From positions 1-55,210 of the forward strand of contig JACVTC010000292.1 of assembly GCA_016946835.1 (NCBI GenBank): a stretch of 55,210 nt of DNA. Direction: 5' to 3'. The notes under the pieces were generated by a model that worked only from the letters and a program-made list of their open reading frames with translations, did not search any database and was not told the DNA's origin. The position numbers and the translations under genes are program-made. Of the stretch, positions 29,981 through 42,160 are shown piece after piece. Origin of the DNA: Neocallimastix lanati (nom. inval.) (lineage: Eukaryota > Neocallimastigomycota > Neocallimastigomycetes > Neocallimastigales > Neocallimastigaceae). Within the stretch, counting starts at the first letter, position 1; the number at the start of each line of letters is the position of its first letter.

Positions 29981-30190
29981 AATCTAAATTATTTTTAGTT
30001 AATTAATTAAATTATTGTAGAAAGTTCTAGAGTTTCTTTGGTTAATATTATATAACTAAATGAAACTAGAAAGTTCTATTTTAATAATTATTTTATCATT
30101 TTTCTATAAGATTCATTTTCTAGAAAGAAAACTTAATTTTTCGAACTTTCGTTAATCTTAATTTTTTCCGAAACTGTTTTTCCGAAAAAG

Positions 30191-30244
30191 TATAAATAAG
30201 CGTGAATTTCTCAATAAAAAATAAATTTTCTTTGTGCTTTTATT
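30191..30244 (+). promoter_or_regulatory. Element E core promoter and self-primer (R start)
   Basis: TATAAATA (30191-30198) is followed at 30234 by GTGCTTTTATT. This is the exact reverse complement of AATAAAAGCAC at the LTR/leader junction (30397-30407). Beyond a 2-nt bulge, a further AAAGAAAA segment of the leader pairs with TTTTCTTT upstream of the start. Confidence 0.75.
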
Positions 30245-30397
30245 AACTAGTTAAAAGTAATTCGAAATATTACAATAACTAATTAATAATAAAAAATAAT
30301 AATAAATTTTATATTTTAATAAAAATATTAATAAAACAAATTTTTTAAGAAAACGAATTACTTATTAGTGTAGACCTATTGGGTGTAAACCGTTACA

Positions 30398-30407
30398 ATA
30401 AAAGCAC
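30398..30407 (+). other. Element E self-priming primer-binding site
   Basis: ATAAAAGCAC directly follows the LTR; no TGG tRNA-type site is present. With the preceding A it gives 11 nt complementary to the predicted RNA 5' end. Tf1, the type element of this clade, primes itself with the first 11 nt of its RNA. Confidence 0.78.
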
Positions 30408-31647
30408 CCAAAGAAAAGAAGCCCAGTACCCCTGCACTAAGGACTAGCCAAAGGAAATCTACCAACTCAAGAAATCAAGGAAATCAAGGATATCTACCAA
30501 CTCAAGAAATCAAGGAAATCAAGGAAATTAAGGAAATCTACCAACTCAAGAAATCAAGGAAATCAAGGAAATCTACCAACTCAAGAAATCAAGGAAATCA
30601 AGGAAATCTACCAACTCAAGAAATCAAGGAAATCAAGGATATCTACCAACTCAAGAAATCAAGGAAATCTACCGAATCAAGAAGATTTGTTATAAGGCGA
30701 ATAAAATAAAATAAATTAAATTACAGATACTATACTAAACAACATCTCGCATTAAATAGTACTCTACTCTCCGAATAAATATTTATTTTAATTATAATTA
30801 ATTTTAAATTTCTTACGTTATATATAAAGGCTTGCCTGGCTCCCAAAGCGACGATAGTTGAGCATCGTTACCATAATACTTTGTCGTTCAGATTCTGTTG
30901 ATAACTGGGGAAGATAATTTGTTGTACTTTTTCATGCTAACAAAGGTTAGATACAAACAAAAATACAATTACATTACTTCCTTCTACCATTAATTGGTAC
31001 TAACAATCGACTTAATCTGTGTTTATCGATAAAGAGCTAAAGAGACTTACCACGCAAGGCTTTAACAAATTATATATTTCCTGGCTCAATACTATATGAT
31101 TTGGTTTATAACAATTCAATAAGAAATAAAGATTAATCAAATAAAATAAATATTTAATTACTCCTATATCTTCCAAAATAATTATATATTACTTTATCAC
31201 TATAAAAAAAAAAAAAAAAAAAAAAATCTTAATCACGGGATATATCAAAAAAATCAACTCTGGAAATATCCAATCTCAAATCACTCTCAAAATCAATCTG
31301 AAATTTTATATCAACCTAATGCAATAAATTTTAAATCTCAATAATCTTTTCTAAATTATTTCCAGCTCTCTATAACTATTAAATTACTATAATAATATAT
31401 ATACAAATCTACTATACCTAATTTAGTATATTATATAAATTTAAAATTTCAATACCAAACCTTATTTAATTCTAAATAATTCCAGTGGGATCAATTATTA
31501 CTATTTATATATTCAAATCCTCCTTAATCAAAAGTATATTATAATTCAATTCCTCTCTATTATACTGAAAAAATCGTTCTTAAATATATCTTATTCCAAC
31601 TTATTCAATAATCAACTATAAAAATAACAGTGAAACTTATATTCAAA
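30408..31647 (+). other. Element E leader (untranslated)
   Basis: About 1.2 kb between primer site and gag-pol. It holds a tandem repeat (30455-30676), a GC-richer segment around 30826-30920 with a small hairpin (ACGAT, then ATCGT), and an A run near 31204-31226. No convincing ORF. Confidence 0.6.
30455..30676 (+). repeat. ~35-bp tandem repeats in element E leader
   Basis: About six units contain TCTACCAACTCAAGAAA followed by one to three copies of the 9-mer TCAAGGAAA. The 9-mer number varies between units, so slippage is ongoing at two levels. The function is unknown. Confidence 0.85.
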
Positions 31648-34600
31648 ATGGAAGAAAACAATTTTGCCAACGCAACCTATAAGGATGGTTTTGCCGGAGA
31701 TAGACGCTACCTTAAGGGATTCTTAGCTAAAATGAATTTAATCTTCATGATTCACCCTGATCGATTCAATAATGATGAAACAAAAGTAATCTACGTTATT
31801 TCTAGGTTATATGGTAATGCTATGAATTGGGCAGCATCACTTATGGAGAATCAGGACCCTTGCTTGTTAAATTACGAAGCCTTCGTTGAAAGAATGAAAT
31901 CTGTATATAGGAGTTATGACTCAACATTCATTGCAAATCAGAAACTCAGAACTATAAGACAAAAACGGTTAGGCGACATTAGAAGCTATATACTCGAATT
32001 CAACTCTTATGCCGACGAGTCATCTTGGAACGAAGAAGCGAAAATGGACGCATTTCTTGTTGGTTTAAATGATCAAATCGCTACAAGAATTCTGGAAATG
32101 TTCCCTGGTCCAAGATCTCTTACTGCTATGCAAACTATAGCTTCCAGAATAGATGGCCGTCTATCAGCCCATAGGCAATTTACAAATAATCAAAATCGAT
32201 CAAACAATAACCTTAATAACAACAATTCTAATAAGAAAAGATGGAATTTTTATAAGAAAGGTTCGAATTCTAAACATTATGGACCCCTATCCGACGAAGA
32301 GAAAGAAAGAAGAAAAAGAGAAAACCTCTGTTTATATTGTGGATCCTCAAATCATACTCTAGGCAATTGTCCACTCAAAAATAAGAAAAAATCACCCTCA
32401 AGCACTTCTCATATTACTAATCCTGAACCAAAGGCCAAAGAAAGACCAAGAATCTCAGATCAACAAAATTTGAGTCTTCCTATATTTGAATTCACTCTCA
32501 ATGTTTTAAAATCATCAGTCAAAACTAAGATTCTTCTAGATTCAGGTTCTCAACTTAATCTTATGGATGTCTACTTTGCCAATGAAAATAACATTCCTTA
32601 TTCATCCGAAACCATTCATCCTGAAGTAGGAGGAATTGGTGGTACTCAGAAAATTCTCGGGGAAACTTTGCCAATTTCGATCCGCTATAAAAATCACAAT
32701 TGTAAAACTAAGTTTTATGTCGTCGATTTACCTTCTTATTGTGCTCTTCTTGGCGCTGAATGGCTCTCTACTCATAATCCAACAATAGATTTCTCTTCTA
32801 AAACACTTCATTTTAATTCAAAATATTGTATTAATAATTGTCTCGTTATTCCAAATACTTATACAACCTTCATTCCTTCATGCAATTTAATAAACGAAAT
32901 TCCAAAAAATTCTGATAATTCGGACAACCAAAAAATTGAAAAAATTAACAATTCAGAAGAAAAAATATCTAATGAAATAATTAATAATACTAAGAACCAA
33001 CACAAGGAACCCAACGAAGATAATAAAAATGTTATCTATCTTTTACCAACTAAATTATCCTCATTTATGGATGTTTTTAGTGAAGTCGCTGCGAACATGC
33101 TACCCCCTCATCGACAATATGATTGTGAAATTAATTTGAAACCAAATACTAATTTATATTACGGCCCAATATATCCATTAACAGAAAAGGAATTAGTTGC
33201 CCTCAAGAAATATATTGACGAAATGCTTGCTAAAGGTTTTATAAGAAAATCAAATTCTCCTGCCGGCGCTCCAATTTTCTTCGTACTAAAAAAGAACGGT
33301 GAACTCAGACTTGTTGTGGATTACCGTCGGCTCAATGAATGTACTTATCGTAACTCCTTTCCCATTCCACTTATCAATTTTATGTTAGAAAGACTTCGTA
33401 AGGGTAAAATATTCTCTAAAATTGATTTACGCCAAGCCTTCAATCTTATAAGAATCAAGAAGGGAGATGAGTATAAAACTGCATTTACTTGTGTATTTGG
33501 ACATTTTGAATACCTAGTAATGCCCTTTGGACTCAAGAATGCTCCTGCAGTCTTCCAACACTTTATTAATGATGTATTTGAAGACATCATAGGAAAATTT
33601 GTTTTCTGCTATATTGATGATATCATCATCTTTTCTCCAGACTTAGAAACACATTACGAACACCTTACTGAAGTACTTACTAGACTAAGAAAAGCAGGAT
33701 TATACGCTAAACTCGAAAAGTGCGAATTTTGTGTACCTTTTCTAGACTTTCTCGGACACAGAATCTCTGCAAATGGTATCTACATGGATCCTAAGAAGGT
33801 TTCTTCTATCCTAGAATGGCCAGCCCCAACTAATACTAAGGAACTCCAATCATTTTTAGGTCTTGCTAACTATTACAGACGCTTCATCACAGGATTCGCT
33901 AAGTTATCCCATCCACTTAACATTTTACTCAGAAAAAATACAAAATTCATTTGGACAACCGAATCTCAAAAGGCTTTCGATGAAATTAAGTCAAAATTTT
34001 CTTCAGCCCCTGTACTTGCTTATCCAAACCGTGAAATCCCTTTTATGGTTGAAACCGATAGTAGTAATTTTGCTATTGGTGCTATTCTTTCACAAACTTC
34101 GACTAAAGACAACAAAATTCACCCTGTCGCATTTTTCTCTAGAGCTCTCAACCATGCCGAAAGAAATTATCCCATATACGATAAGGAACTTCTTGCCATT
34201 GTTTCGGCCTTAGAACACTGGAGACACTTATTAAAAGGCACAGATATTCCCTTCACCATTTTCTCCGATCATCGAAACTTACTTTACCAAAAGAAACCTG
34301 AAAAAATGTCACAAAGACTTGTCCGTTGGTCAATATTCCTATCCGAATTCAATTTTAAAATTGTCTATCGTTCTGGATCATCTAATGGTAAACCTGACGC
34401 ACTTTCCAGAAGACCTGATTATATTCCTTCCTCTGACGACTCCTCTTCCGAAACTCCATTTTTCGTACTTCGCCCTGAAAATTTCGTTGTTACTGTCTTA
34501 ACTAATTCTGATCTCTCTAATAAAATCCTTAATGAATGTAAAGATGATATTTTCTATCATAATATCTACGAATATTTAGAAAACAAAAAACTTCCAATTC

Positions 34601-35931
34601 CTCATCCCAACATTGATAAATTTTCTCTAAGTAATAGTTTCTTACTCTTCGATAGCAAATTATACGTTCCTCCTAAGTGTCGTTCTTTCGTTTTGAATAT
34701 TTGTCATGACTCTCCTTCCTCTGGACACTTTGGAATTAAGAAAACCCTCAATCTTCTGAACCGTGACTTCTGGTGGCCTTCTTCCAATCCTGATACTAAG
34801 GATTATGTCCGCTCTTGCGAAATATGTTGTCGCTCAAAAGTTTCCAAACACAAACCTTACGGCTTGTTAAACCCGCTTGACATTCCTAATCGCCCTTGGA
34901 CTTCCATCTCAATGGACTTCATAACAGACTTACCCAAACCAAACGGCTATACATGTATTTTGGTGGTTATCGATCGTCTTTCCAAGATGTGTCATTTAAT
35001 TCCGTTCCCAAACGTTCCTTCTGCTTCAGACACAGCTTCCGCCTTCCTTAACCAAATTTTTCGCCACCATGGACTTCCTACTGAAATCCTATCGGATAGA
35101 GGAACACAATTTACATCTAAATTTTGGACAGCTGTTTGTAAAGGACTAAATATTTCTCTTAAATTTTCTTCTCCATTTCATCACCAAACAAATGGTTTAA
35201 CGGAGAGGGTGAACTCCGTTATCGAACAATACTTAAGATGCTATACAAATTTCAAAGGATCTAATTGGAATGACTTCCTTTACTTAGCAGAATTTAGCTA
35301 TAATAACACCATTCAAGAATCCACTAATCATTCACCTTTCTTCGCTAATTATGGATTCAATCCCAGACATTCTCCCGAAGTCCCCACAAATGTTGAAGTA
35401 CCTAGAGCAGAAGAACTTGTTAAAAACCTTGCAGAATTAACCAAGGAATTAAAAGAAAATATTAAAATAGCAATTAAAAAACAAGAGAAATATGCCAATA
35501 AGCATCGTATGGAACCACCTGAATTCAAGAAAAATGACAAAGTTTGGATCAATAGTTCTCTAATTATAAAGAATGGTAACAAAAAGCTTAAACCAAGAAA
35601 ATTAGGACCTTTTAAAATCCTAAGCAAAATATCTCCTGTTTCGTATAAACTTGACTTGCCAAAAAATCTTAGGATTCATCCAATCATGCATGTCTCTGAC
35701 CTTGAACCGTACTTTGAAGATAAGTTTGGAAGAAACCAAGAACCACCACCAATTATCATTAACAACGAAGAAGAGTACGAAGTTGAACAAATATTAGACA
35801 AACGAACTCATTATGGGAAAATTCAATACTTGATAAAATGGAAAGGATATCCGCTTTCAGAAGCTTCTTGGGAACCTGAGGAAAATCTTAATTGCCCCAA
35901 ACTCTTGAAAAAATTCAATAAAGATAATTAA
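31648..35931 (+). CDS. gag-pol: Gag-Pol-chromodomain polyprotein of element E
   Basis: 1427 aa in one frame from ATG 31648 ([14 protein letters not shown]); the GTG at 31630 is not needed. Counting from that ATG: Gag core ~10-170; zinc knuckle [14 protein letters not shown] at 228-241; protease [11 protein letters not shown] (DSG 298-300); RT with YIDD at 655-658; RNase H with [11 protein letters not shown] and SDHRNLL; integrase HHCC (H1020, H1027, C1057, C1060) and DDE core with [17 protein letters not shown] and NGLTERVN; the SDLEPYF linker; and a C-terminal chromodomain with [18 protein letters not shown] and SWEPEENL. Gag and Pol in one ORF without a frameshift is typical of Tf1/sushi chromoviruses. 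The chromodomain usually tethers integrase to histone marks. All motifs are intact and E is probably competent. Confidence 0.95.
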   Translation: MEENNFANATYKDGFAGDRRYLKGFLAKMNLIFMIHPDRFNNDETKVIYVISRLYGNAMNWAASLMENQDPCLLNYEAFVERMKSVYRSYDSTFIANQKLRTIRQKRLGDIRSYILEFNSYADESSWNEEAKMDAFLVGLNDQIATRILEMFPGPRSLTAMQTIASRIDGRLSAHRQFTNNQNRSNNNLNNNNSNKKRWNFYKKGSNSKHYGPLSDEEKERRKRENLCLYCGSSNHTLGNCPLKNKKKSPSSTSHITNPEPKAKERPRISDQQNLSLPIFEFTLNVLKSSVKTKILLDSGSQLNLMDVYFANENNIPYSSETIHPEVGGIGGTQKILGETLPISIRYKNHNCKTKFYVVDLPSYCALLGAEWLSTHNPTIDFSSKTLHFNSKYCINNCLVIPNTYTTFIPSCNLINEIPKNSDNSDNQKIEKINNSEEKISNEIINNTKNQHKEPNEDNKNVIYLLPTKLSSFMDVFSEVAANMLPPHRQYDCEINLKPNTNLYYGPIYPLTEKELVALKKYIDEMLAKGFIRKSNSPAGAPIFFVLKKNGELRLVVDYRRLNECTYRNSFPIPLINFMLERLRKGKIFSKIDLRQAFNLIRIKKGDEYKTAFTCVFGHFEYLVMPFGLKNAPAVFQHFINDVFEDIIGKFVFCYIDDIIIFSPDLETHYEHLTEVLTRLRKAGLYAKLEKCEFCVPFLDFLGHRISANGIYMDPKKVSSILEWPAPTNTKELQSFLGLANYYRRFITGFAKLSHPLNILLRKNTKFIWTTESQKAFDEIKSKFSSAPVLAYPNREIPFMVETDSSNFAIGAILSQTSTKDNKIHPVAFFSRALNHAERNYPIYDKELLAIVSALEHWRHLLKGTDIPFTIFSDHRNLLYQKKPEKMSQRLVRWSIFLSEFNFKIVYRSGSSNGKPDALSRRPDYIPSSDDSSSETPFFVLRPENFVVTVLTNSDLSNKILNECKDDIFYHNIYEYLENKKLPIPHPNIDKFSLSNSFLLFDSKLYVPPKCRSFVLNICHDSPSSGHFGIKKTLNLLNRDFWWPSSNPDTKDYVRSCEICCRSKVSKHKPYGLLNPLDIPNRPWTSISMDFITDLPKPNGYTCILVVIDRLSKMCHLIPFPNVPSASDTASAFLNQIFRHHGLPTEILSDRGTQFTSKFWTAVCKGLNISLKFSSPFHHQTNGLTERVNSVIEQYLRCYTNFKGSNWNDFLYLAEFSYNNTIQESTNHSPFFANYGFNPRHSPEVPTNVEVPRAEELVKNLAELTKELKENIKIAIKKQEKYANKHRMEPPEFKKNDKVWINSSLIIKNGNKKLKPRKLGPFKILSKISPVSYKLDLPKNLRIHPIMHVSDLEPYFEDKFGRNQEPPPIIINNEEEYEVEQILDKRTHYGKIQYLIKWKGYPLSEASWEPEENLNCPKLLKKFNKDN

Positions 35932-36298
35932 AATAACTTAAACTAGAAAATGAATCTCTAATAAACTTTAAATTTTATAGTATATTATATAATTATATGA
36001 TTAAATTATATTCTTAAATTATTAATATTAAACTTATTATTATTGTTAAAACCCAATTTTTCCTTTATATTATTTTATAACTTATATTTAAAAAAAATAA
36101 AAAAAAAAAAAAAAAAAATCTATAATAACTATAAACTTTATTAATATCATGTAACAAAAATAATTATTAAATATGTTATTTCATGTAATTAATTATTAAT
36201 ATCATGTATTATTATTTTTATTATTTCATACTATTAAGCAAAAAAGAAATTCACACTTAAATATTTTATTTATTCATTGTAGTCTAGTTTAACTTTAA
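35932..36298 (+). other. Element E 3' untranslated region
   Basis: AT-rich, with an A run near 36098-36118. No gene is visible. Confidence 0.6.
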
Positions 36299-36332
36299 GA
36301 TTCGTCTGGTATCCGAATCCTGGAGGAGGACC
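36299..36332 (+). other. Element E pre-PPT hairpin and polypurine tract
   Basis: GATTCG (36299-36304), 9-nt loop TCTGGTATC and CGAATC (36314-36319) form a perfect 6-bp stem. It is followed by TGGAGGAGGACC, the purine tract just before the 3' LTR. Element F has loop TCTGGAATC with a different but still complementary stem. Confidence 0.7.
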
Positions 36333-36352
36333 ATGTAACGAATCGTAGAGTT

Positions 36353-36911
36353 TGGTACGTTATTTTTATATATTGTACCTTTTATATGATTTGGGGAAAG
36401 CAAGTTGTAAAACTATAAAATAATATATTCTAATAAAAGAAATAAATAAAAAAATTATAACACAAAATTAATAATAAATTTTAATAAATAATAATGTGTT
36501 ACTTTTAAGTCTTTATTTTATTTATAAGTTTTGTTCTTTAAATAAGTACATTTAAATTTATTATAACTTTATTATATCTTTAAATTTATATTTTAATAAT
36601 AATATTAACCAAAATATCCTAAATATTTATTCACCCGAATAAATATTTTATAATTCCTATTATAACTATTATATTCTTTAAAGATATTAAATTATTAAGT
36701 TCCTCCTTTGTTAGTATTTTATCTTTCACTTATTTTTATACTATAATTTATCTTAATTATTATTGGTTATCTATTAATTAAAATTATTTTTATTAATATT
36801 ATAATTTTATATACTAATTAAACCTTATACCTATTATAATAAAATAACTAAAGAATTATTTATTTTCTTATATTTTTAATAATTTATTCTATTTTAGTGA
36901 GTAACGTACCA
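36353..36911 (+). mobile_element. X2: solo LTR-like element
   Basis: 559-bp near-copy of X1 with the same 10-bp inverted termini, TGGTACGTTA and TAACGTACCA. It is flanked by agtt on both sides. Confidence 0.78.
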
Positions 36912-36915
36912 AGTT

Positions 36916-37706
36916 TGGTATGGTTCATATAATTTTAGGAATATAATAATAATTAACACAAATAATAAAATTACAATAAAAAAAAAAAATAATTTGTTTT
37001 AAAATCAATATTTATTTATTTAAATTTATAAAAGAAAAATAATAATATAATTATTTATTTAATAAAAAGAAAGTTATTGATTATATTTTATTTCACTAAA
37101 ATTACATGTATTTATATTTTTTTATCAAATTAAAATTTGTAAAGCCTAACTATTTTTTTAATAAACTAATTACTAATTATTTTTATAAATAAAACATTTA
37201 AATTGAAATTGAATTATTATTTTAGTTAATAATATTATTGTTATAAATAGTAGTTATATATTATTGAATTATTAATTATTTAATAATAGTTTAATACTAA
37301 TATATATAAAATAAAAATAAAGAGATTATACAGAATATTTTATTGTGGTTTAGTTAAATTTAGTAATTAAAAATAAATTTAAATTGATAACGAAAATTTT
37401 AATAACTAATTAAATAGATTTGATTATTTTCAATATAACATAATACAAAAGAAATATAATATTAATATATTAAGTGGGCAAGGACAATATTCTTGGCTAA
37501 AGATTTTTAATACATTATAATGGAATCGGATCGATAATTCAAAAAGGAATTATAAGTTAATTAGTGATTTATTAACTTAAGATTTCTATTTAGTAATATT
37601 TGAAGAATATTGGAAAGTTCCAATTATATAGAATAGAATAATCTATAAGGTTAGAATAATTTATATTATTCTAGCACAATTAGTATTATTTGTTCATTCT
37701 GTATTA
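36916..37706 (-). mobile_element. A': solo LTR of the element A family
   Basis: 791 bp, nearly identical to the reverse complement of the A LTRs, with TAATACAG at 37706 and CCATACCA at 36916. agtt lies on both sides. Its 5' end faces the tRNA-like module, 13 nt upstream of position 1, in the same orientation as A, C and D at their sites. Confidence 0.92.
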
Positions 37707-37719
37707 AGTTAGTAAAATT

Positions 37720-37792
37720 GTTGTTGTAGTCTGGTGGTAATACACCATGACAATTAAGCCGAACTTCTTAGGTTCGACTCACACCCTTTCCC
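37720..37792 (+). other. tRNA-like Pol III module in element E 3' LTR
   Basis: Same as 29908-29980 with changes in the anticodon region (ACAATTAAG against ACATTGAAG). A-box TAGTCTGGTGG at 37727-37737 and B-box GGTTCGACTCA are both unchanged. Confidence 0.65.
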
Positions 37793-38209
37793 AATCTAAA
37801 TTATTTTTAGTTAATTAATTAAATTATTGTAGAAAGTTCTAGAGTTTCTTTGGTTAATATTATATAACTAAATGAAACTAGAAAGTTCTATTTTAATAAT
37901 TATTTTATCATTTTTCTATAAGATTCATTTTCTAGAAAGAAAACTTAATTTTTCGAACTTTCGTTAATCTTAACTTTTTCCGAAACTGTTTTTCTGAAAA
38001 AGTATAAATAAGCGTGAATTTCTCAATAAAAAATAATTTTTCTTTGTGCTTTTATTAACTAGTTAAAAGTAATTCGAAATATTACAATAACTAATTAATA
38101 ATAAAAAATAATAATAAATTTTATATTTTAATAAAATTATTAATAAAACAAATTTTTTAAGAAAACGAATTACTTATTAGTGTAGACCTATTGGGTGTAA
38201 ACCGTTACA

Positions 38210-40226
38210 GTTAATATATTTCTTTTGTGAAATATTATATCCATATTCAGTAGGTTCGACAGTTATTCCAAGTATATGATTTACTGGACTACATTTTGAT
38301 ATTTTAAATTTGTTTTTAATTAGTTCAACAGTGGAGTTTATTTCATTATTTAAGCCTGTAATAAGCATATCATCTACATATAATGCAACAATGCAAGTAG
38401 TTTCTTTTTGAGAGTTTGATTTTGAGAATAAACATTGTTCACTTTTTAGTTGAGTAAAACCTATACTCTTCAGAAAATTAGATATTGTTATATTCCACAT
38501 TCTTCCTGCTTGTTTCAATCCGTATAAGGCTTTGTTCAGTTTCCAAAAACCGTTTTTGTAGTTTGGATCTCCTTCTGGAATTGTCATATATATTTTTTCA
38601 TTAAGAGGAGCATTTAGATATGCAGCTTTAATGTCTAATTGTTGTATATTCCAATTATGTAATGAAGCTATTGCGATGACTAAACGCATACTTTCAACAG
38701 ATAACGTGGGAGAGTATGTTTTGTCATAATCAATTCCTTCAATTTGTTTAAATCCTTTGATCACTAGTCTAGCCTTGTATTTTTCAAGTTCTCCTTTATC
38801 GTTATATTTTTTTGTGAATACCCATTTATATTCAATAGGTTTTCTTCCTTCGGGTAGCCTTTTTACTAAGGACATGGTTTCGTTGTTGTAGAGGTTTTCG
38901 AGTTCGTTTGATATTGCTTCTATCCATTTATCCTTTTCATCACTAGTTACTGCTTCTATGAATGTTTGTGGAGTATCTAAATCAATACTATTTATTTGTT
39001 TATTTATTTCATTGCTTGTTTGATTTGTTTCATTTTCGATATTAACATTTTCATTTGATTTGTTATAATTATCAAACTTTGCTTGATTTAATAATGCTTT
39101 TGTAGCATTAATTATTGTTCCATTTAATCTTCCAGCTCTTCCGTTGCTTTGTGGGTTTCTTGGAACAATAAGATTTCTTTGTATACCTGCTTTGTTACAG
39201 ATATCTATGAATTTCCTTGAAGTATATTCCTTTCCATTATCACTTTGTATTTTGGTTATTGTTAAATTTGATTCGTTTGTTACCATTCGTATGAAATTTT
39301 CAAAAATTTCTGGAACTTCCGATTTTCTTTTCAGTAGATATATCCAACTTTTTCTTGTGAAGTCATCAAGGAAAGTTAAAATGTATTTGAAATTATTCCT
39401 TGATTCTTTAAGAGGTCCAATAATATCCGAATGAATTAGTTCCAATAGTCTTGTGCTTCTTGCATTTAATGTTTTTCTGAAAGGTTCTTTCTTCAGCTTT
39501 GAAATTTTACAGCCAATACAGTGAGTTTTGTTAATAGTATGGCCATTTAAGTATTTAATAAGATTATTATTATAGAAATGGCACAGTCTTTTATGCCATA
39601 TACTTAAGGAGTATTGGTCTAGATTGTTACTTTGTAAACTGTATATTGTTTTATAATTTCCTTGTTTATTATTAACGTAAATATTACAAATTTTAATTGA
39701 GTTTTCTTTTTCTATACATAAAAGTTGACCGTTTAATTTTGCTAATCTAAAGTATGCATTGTTATCAATAATGATAACATCAGCTAAGTATTGTCTTTTA
39801 AGATCGTTAAATGATATTAATGTTTTATTTTCATTAATATCTTCTGAATATAATACATTTTTTATTATGAAGTAAATATTATTGATGTATCCCGTAAGAT
39901 CTCCAATTTTTGAAACTTGTACTATTTCTTTTTCCTTTGTTGGTAGGATCATATTAGTATGATAATCTCTAACATTACATAGATTTTTAAGTGATCCCGT
40001 GATATTTGAAGATGCTCCAGAATCTATGGATATTACATAACCATTATTATAATCTTGATGACATTTATGATTGATAATGAATTCATATATAGTTTTTCTA
40101 TTTAGGTCGTTTGTAATTATGTTTGGAATCATAGGTGGGAGTGGACTATCATGAGGTTTTACTAATTTATTGTTACCAATAAGGTTTAATTCTAGATTAT
40201 TATTATTTTCTATGTTATTGATTATG
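38210..40226 (-). pseudogene. Element H: Ty1/copia polyprotein remnant
   Basis: The frame is open from just inside a stop near 40226 to the junction with E at 38210. Counting from ATG 40132: protease IDSGASSNIT (DSG 37-39); GAG-pre-integrase and HHCC zinc region with WHKRLCHF and CIGCKISKL (~180-210); integrase core with HSDIIGPL and QSDNGKEY; then a jump to RT with KWVFTKKYNDKGELEKYKAR and YVDDMLITG. Order PR-IN-RT defines Ty1/copia. It is dead: no gag; the integrase motif normally reading NG-A-ER is NGRAGRLN (catalytic Glu replaced by Gly); the integrase C-terminus is missing; and RT is cut before RNase H by element E. Confidence 0.9.
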
Positions 40227-40960
40227 ATCTAAAACAAATATGTGTAGTAACATATTTGTATATTTAATAATAATTATTAAATATTAAATTTATATCTTTT
40301 GATAATAATTTTTATAATATATTATTAATTATTCATTATTATATTATAATTACTATTATAATATATATTAAATTACATATTATTTTATAATATATTAAAT
40401 TATATATTTATTTTATAATTATATATTATTATATTAAAATATAACAATATTCTTATATTTAACTTTAATAGGATTTTTTATTATATTATATAATATATTA
40501 TTATGTATTATTTTATATTTATTTTATATTTTACATATAATATACATTTATTATTTAAATATAGATATTGTATTCTTATATATATATAATTTATATTATA
40601 TATTTAAAATATATTTCATATTATTAAATTTTATAATTTTAAAATGTAATTTCTTAATAATAATCAATTTCTAATAAAATTAATTTAGAAAAGGGGTTTT
40701 TAGTTTTTAGGAAAAGTAATAATAAATTAAATATATAACTATATTATTATAATTAAAATATAGCACATAAAAGTCCCGTATATCGAATGTGGTTCATTTC
40801 GCCAATTTTTATAATACAAATTTTCAATACGCCATTTATTTTTAATGGCTTGTAAAATTTTTTGTTAACGCCATAAAAATTTTAATAAAATTATATGTAA
40901 AAAAAAATAAATGTATAAATAAATAAACAAACAAATAAATAAATTAATAAAGAATGTAAT
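40227..40960. other. AT-rich DNA without a gene
   Basis: Upstream of H in its sense. It is almost entirely A/T, apart from a short GC-richer patch near 40769-40850 containing CGCCATTT and AACGCCAT. No gene, LTR or promoter could be supported. Confidence 0.5.
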
Positions 40961-40969
40961 AAGTATATA

Positions 40970-42160
40970 AAATAAAAATAAATAGTAGAATATGAATATA
41001 AGTACGGATTGAATAAAATAAAATAAAATAAAATAAATAGTAGAAATATGAATATAAAGTACATATTTAATAAAATAAAATAAAATAAAATAAATAGTAG
41101 AAATATGAATATAAAGTACATATTTAATAAAATAAAATAAAATAAAATAAATAGTAGAAATATGAATATAAAGTACATATTTAATAAAATAAAATAAAAT
41201 AAAATAAATAGTAGAAATATGAATATAAAGTACGGATTTAATAAAATAAAATAAAATAAAATAAATAGTAGAAATATGAATATAAAGTACAGATTTAATA
41301 AAATAAAATAAAATAAATTGTAGAAATATGAATATAAAGTACAGATTTAATAAAATAAAATAAAATAAATAGTAGAAATATGAATATAAAGTACAGATTT
41401 AATAAAATAAAATAAAATAAATAATAGAAATATGAATATAAAGTACAGATTTAATAAAATAAAATAAAATAAATAGTAGAAATATGAATATAAAGTACAG
41501 ATTTAATAAAATAAAATAAAATAAATAATAGAAATATGAATATAAAGTACAGATTTAATAAAATAAAATAAAATAAATAGTAGAAATATGAATATAAAGT
41601 ACAGATTTAATAAAATAAAATAAAATAAAATAAATAGTAGAAATATGAATATAAAGTACAGATTTAATAAAATAAAATAAAATAAATAGTAGAAATATGA
41701 ATATAAAGTACAGATTTAATAAAATAAAATAAAATAAATAGTAGAAATATGAATATAAAGTACAGATTTAATAAAATAAAATAAAATAAATTGTAGAAAT
41801 ATGAATATAAAGTACAGATTTAATAAAATAAAATAAATAGTAGAAATATGAATATAAAGTACAGATTTAATAAAATAAAATAAAATAAATAGTAGAAATA
41901 TGAATATAAAGTACAGATTTAATAAAATAAAATAAAATAAATAGTAGAAATATGAATATAAAGTACAGATTTAATAAAATAAAATAAAATAAATAGTAGA
42001 AATATGAATATAAAGTGCAGATTTAATAAAATAAAATAAAATAAATAATAGAAATATGAATATAAAGTACAGATTTAATAAAATAAAATAAAATAAAATA
42101 AAATAAATTGTAGAAATATGAATATAAAGTAAAGATTGAATAAAATAAAATAAAATAAAT
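40970..42160 (+). repeat. Minisatellite array, left arm
   Basis: About 21 units of ~52-60 bp. Each unit has (ATAAA)n, n about 3-5, then TAGTAGAAATATGAATATAA and AGTACAGATTTA. Units differ by single substitutions (tagtag/taatag/ttgtag) and in pentamer number. Confidence 0.92.

Larger units (their letters stand above)
29896..30397 (+). repeat. Element E 5' LTR (start displaced by nested insertions)
   Basis: Matches 37711-38209 closely. It includes the tRNA-like module (29908-29980), TATA box (30191-30198), predicted RNA start (30234) and terminal CGTTACA. The intact LTR, reconstructed in length from the 3' copy, is about 518 bp. Confidence 0.88.
29896..36333 (+). mobile_element. Element E: Tf1/sushi-type chromovirus, main body
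   Basis: Remnant of the 5' LTR (29896-30397), self-priming site, 1.2-kb leader, one gag-pol-chromodomain ORF, and PPT at 36320-36332; the 3' LTR follows (36334-38209, interrupted). The LTR starts TGTAACG and ends CGTTACA. The first ~17 bp of the 5' LTR are not in the window because B, with G in it, is inserted there. The two LTRs differ at only a few positions. E lies in the copia remnant H, whose reading frame is cut at 38209/38210. Confidence 0.9.
36334..38209 (+). repeat. Element E 3' LTR, interrupted by X2 and A'
   Basis: Starts TGTAACGAATCGTAGAG and ends CGTTACA. Without the insertions it measures about 518 bp. The insertions share the 4-bp target agtt, present three times (36349-36352, 36912-36915, 37707-37710). 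Confidence 0.9.

Noticed and set aside
30455-30676. CRISPR-like array in the E leader
   Set aside because: The units are contiguous with no unique spacers; a simple tandem repeat in a eukaryotic element.
37711-38209. LTR of the copia element H
   Set aside because: It carries the E termini, follows the E polypurine tract, and is repeated at the 5' end of E; it cuts the copia frame.
40891-41178. 95-codon minus-strand ORF rich in FILFYF
   Set aside because: Same artefact in the left minisatellite arm.
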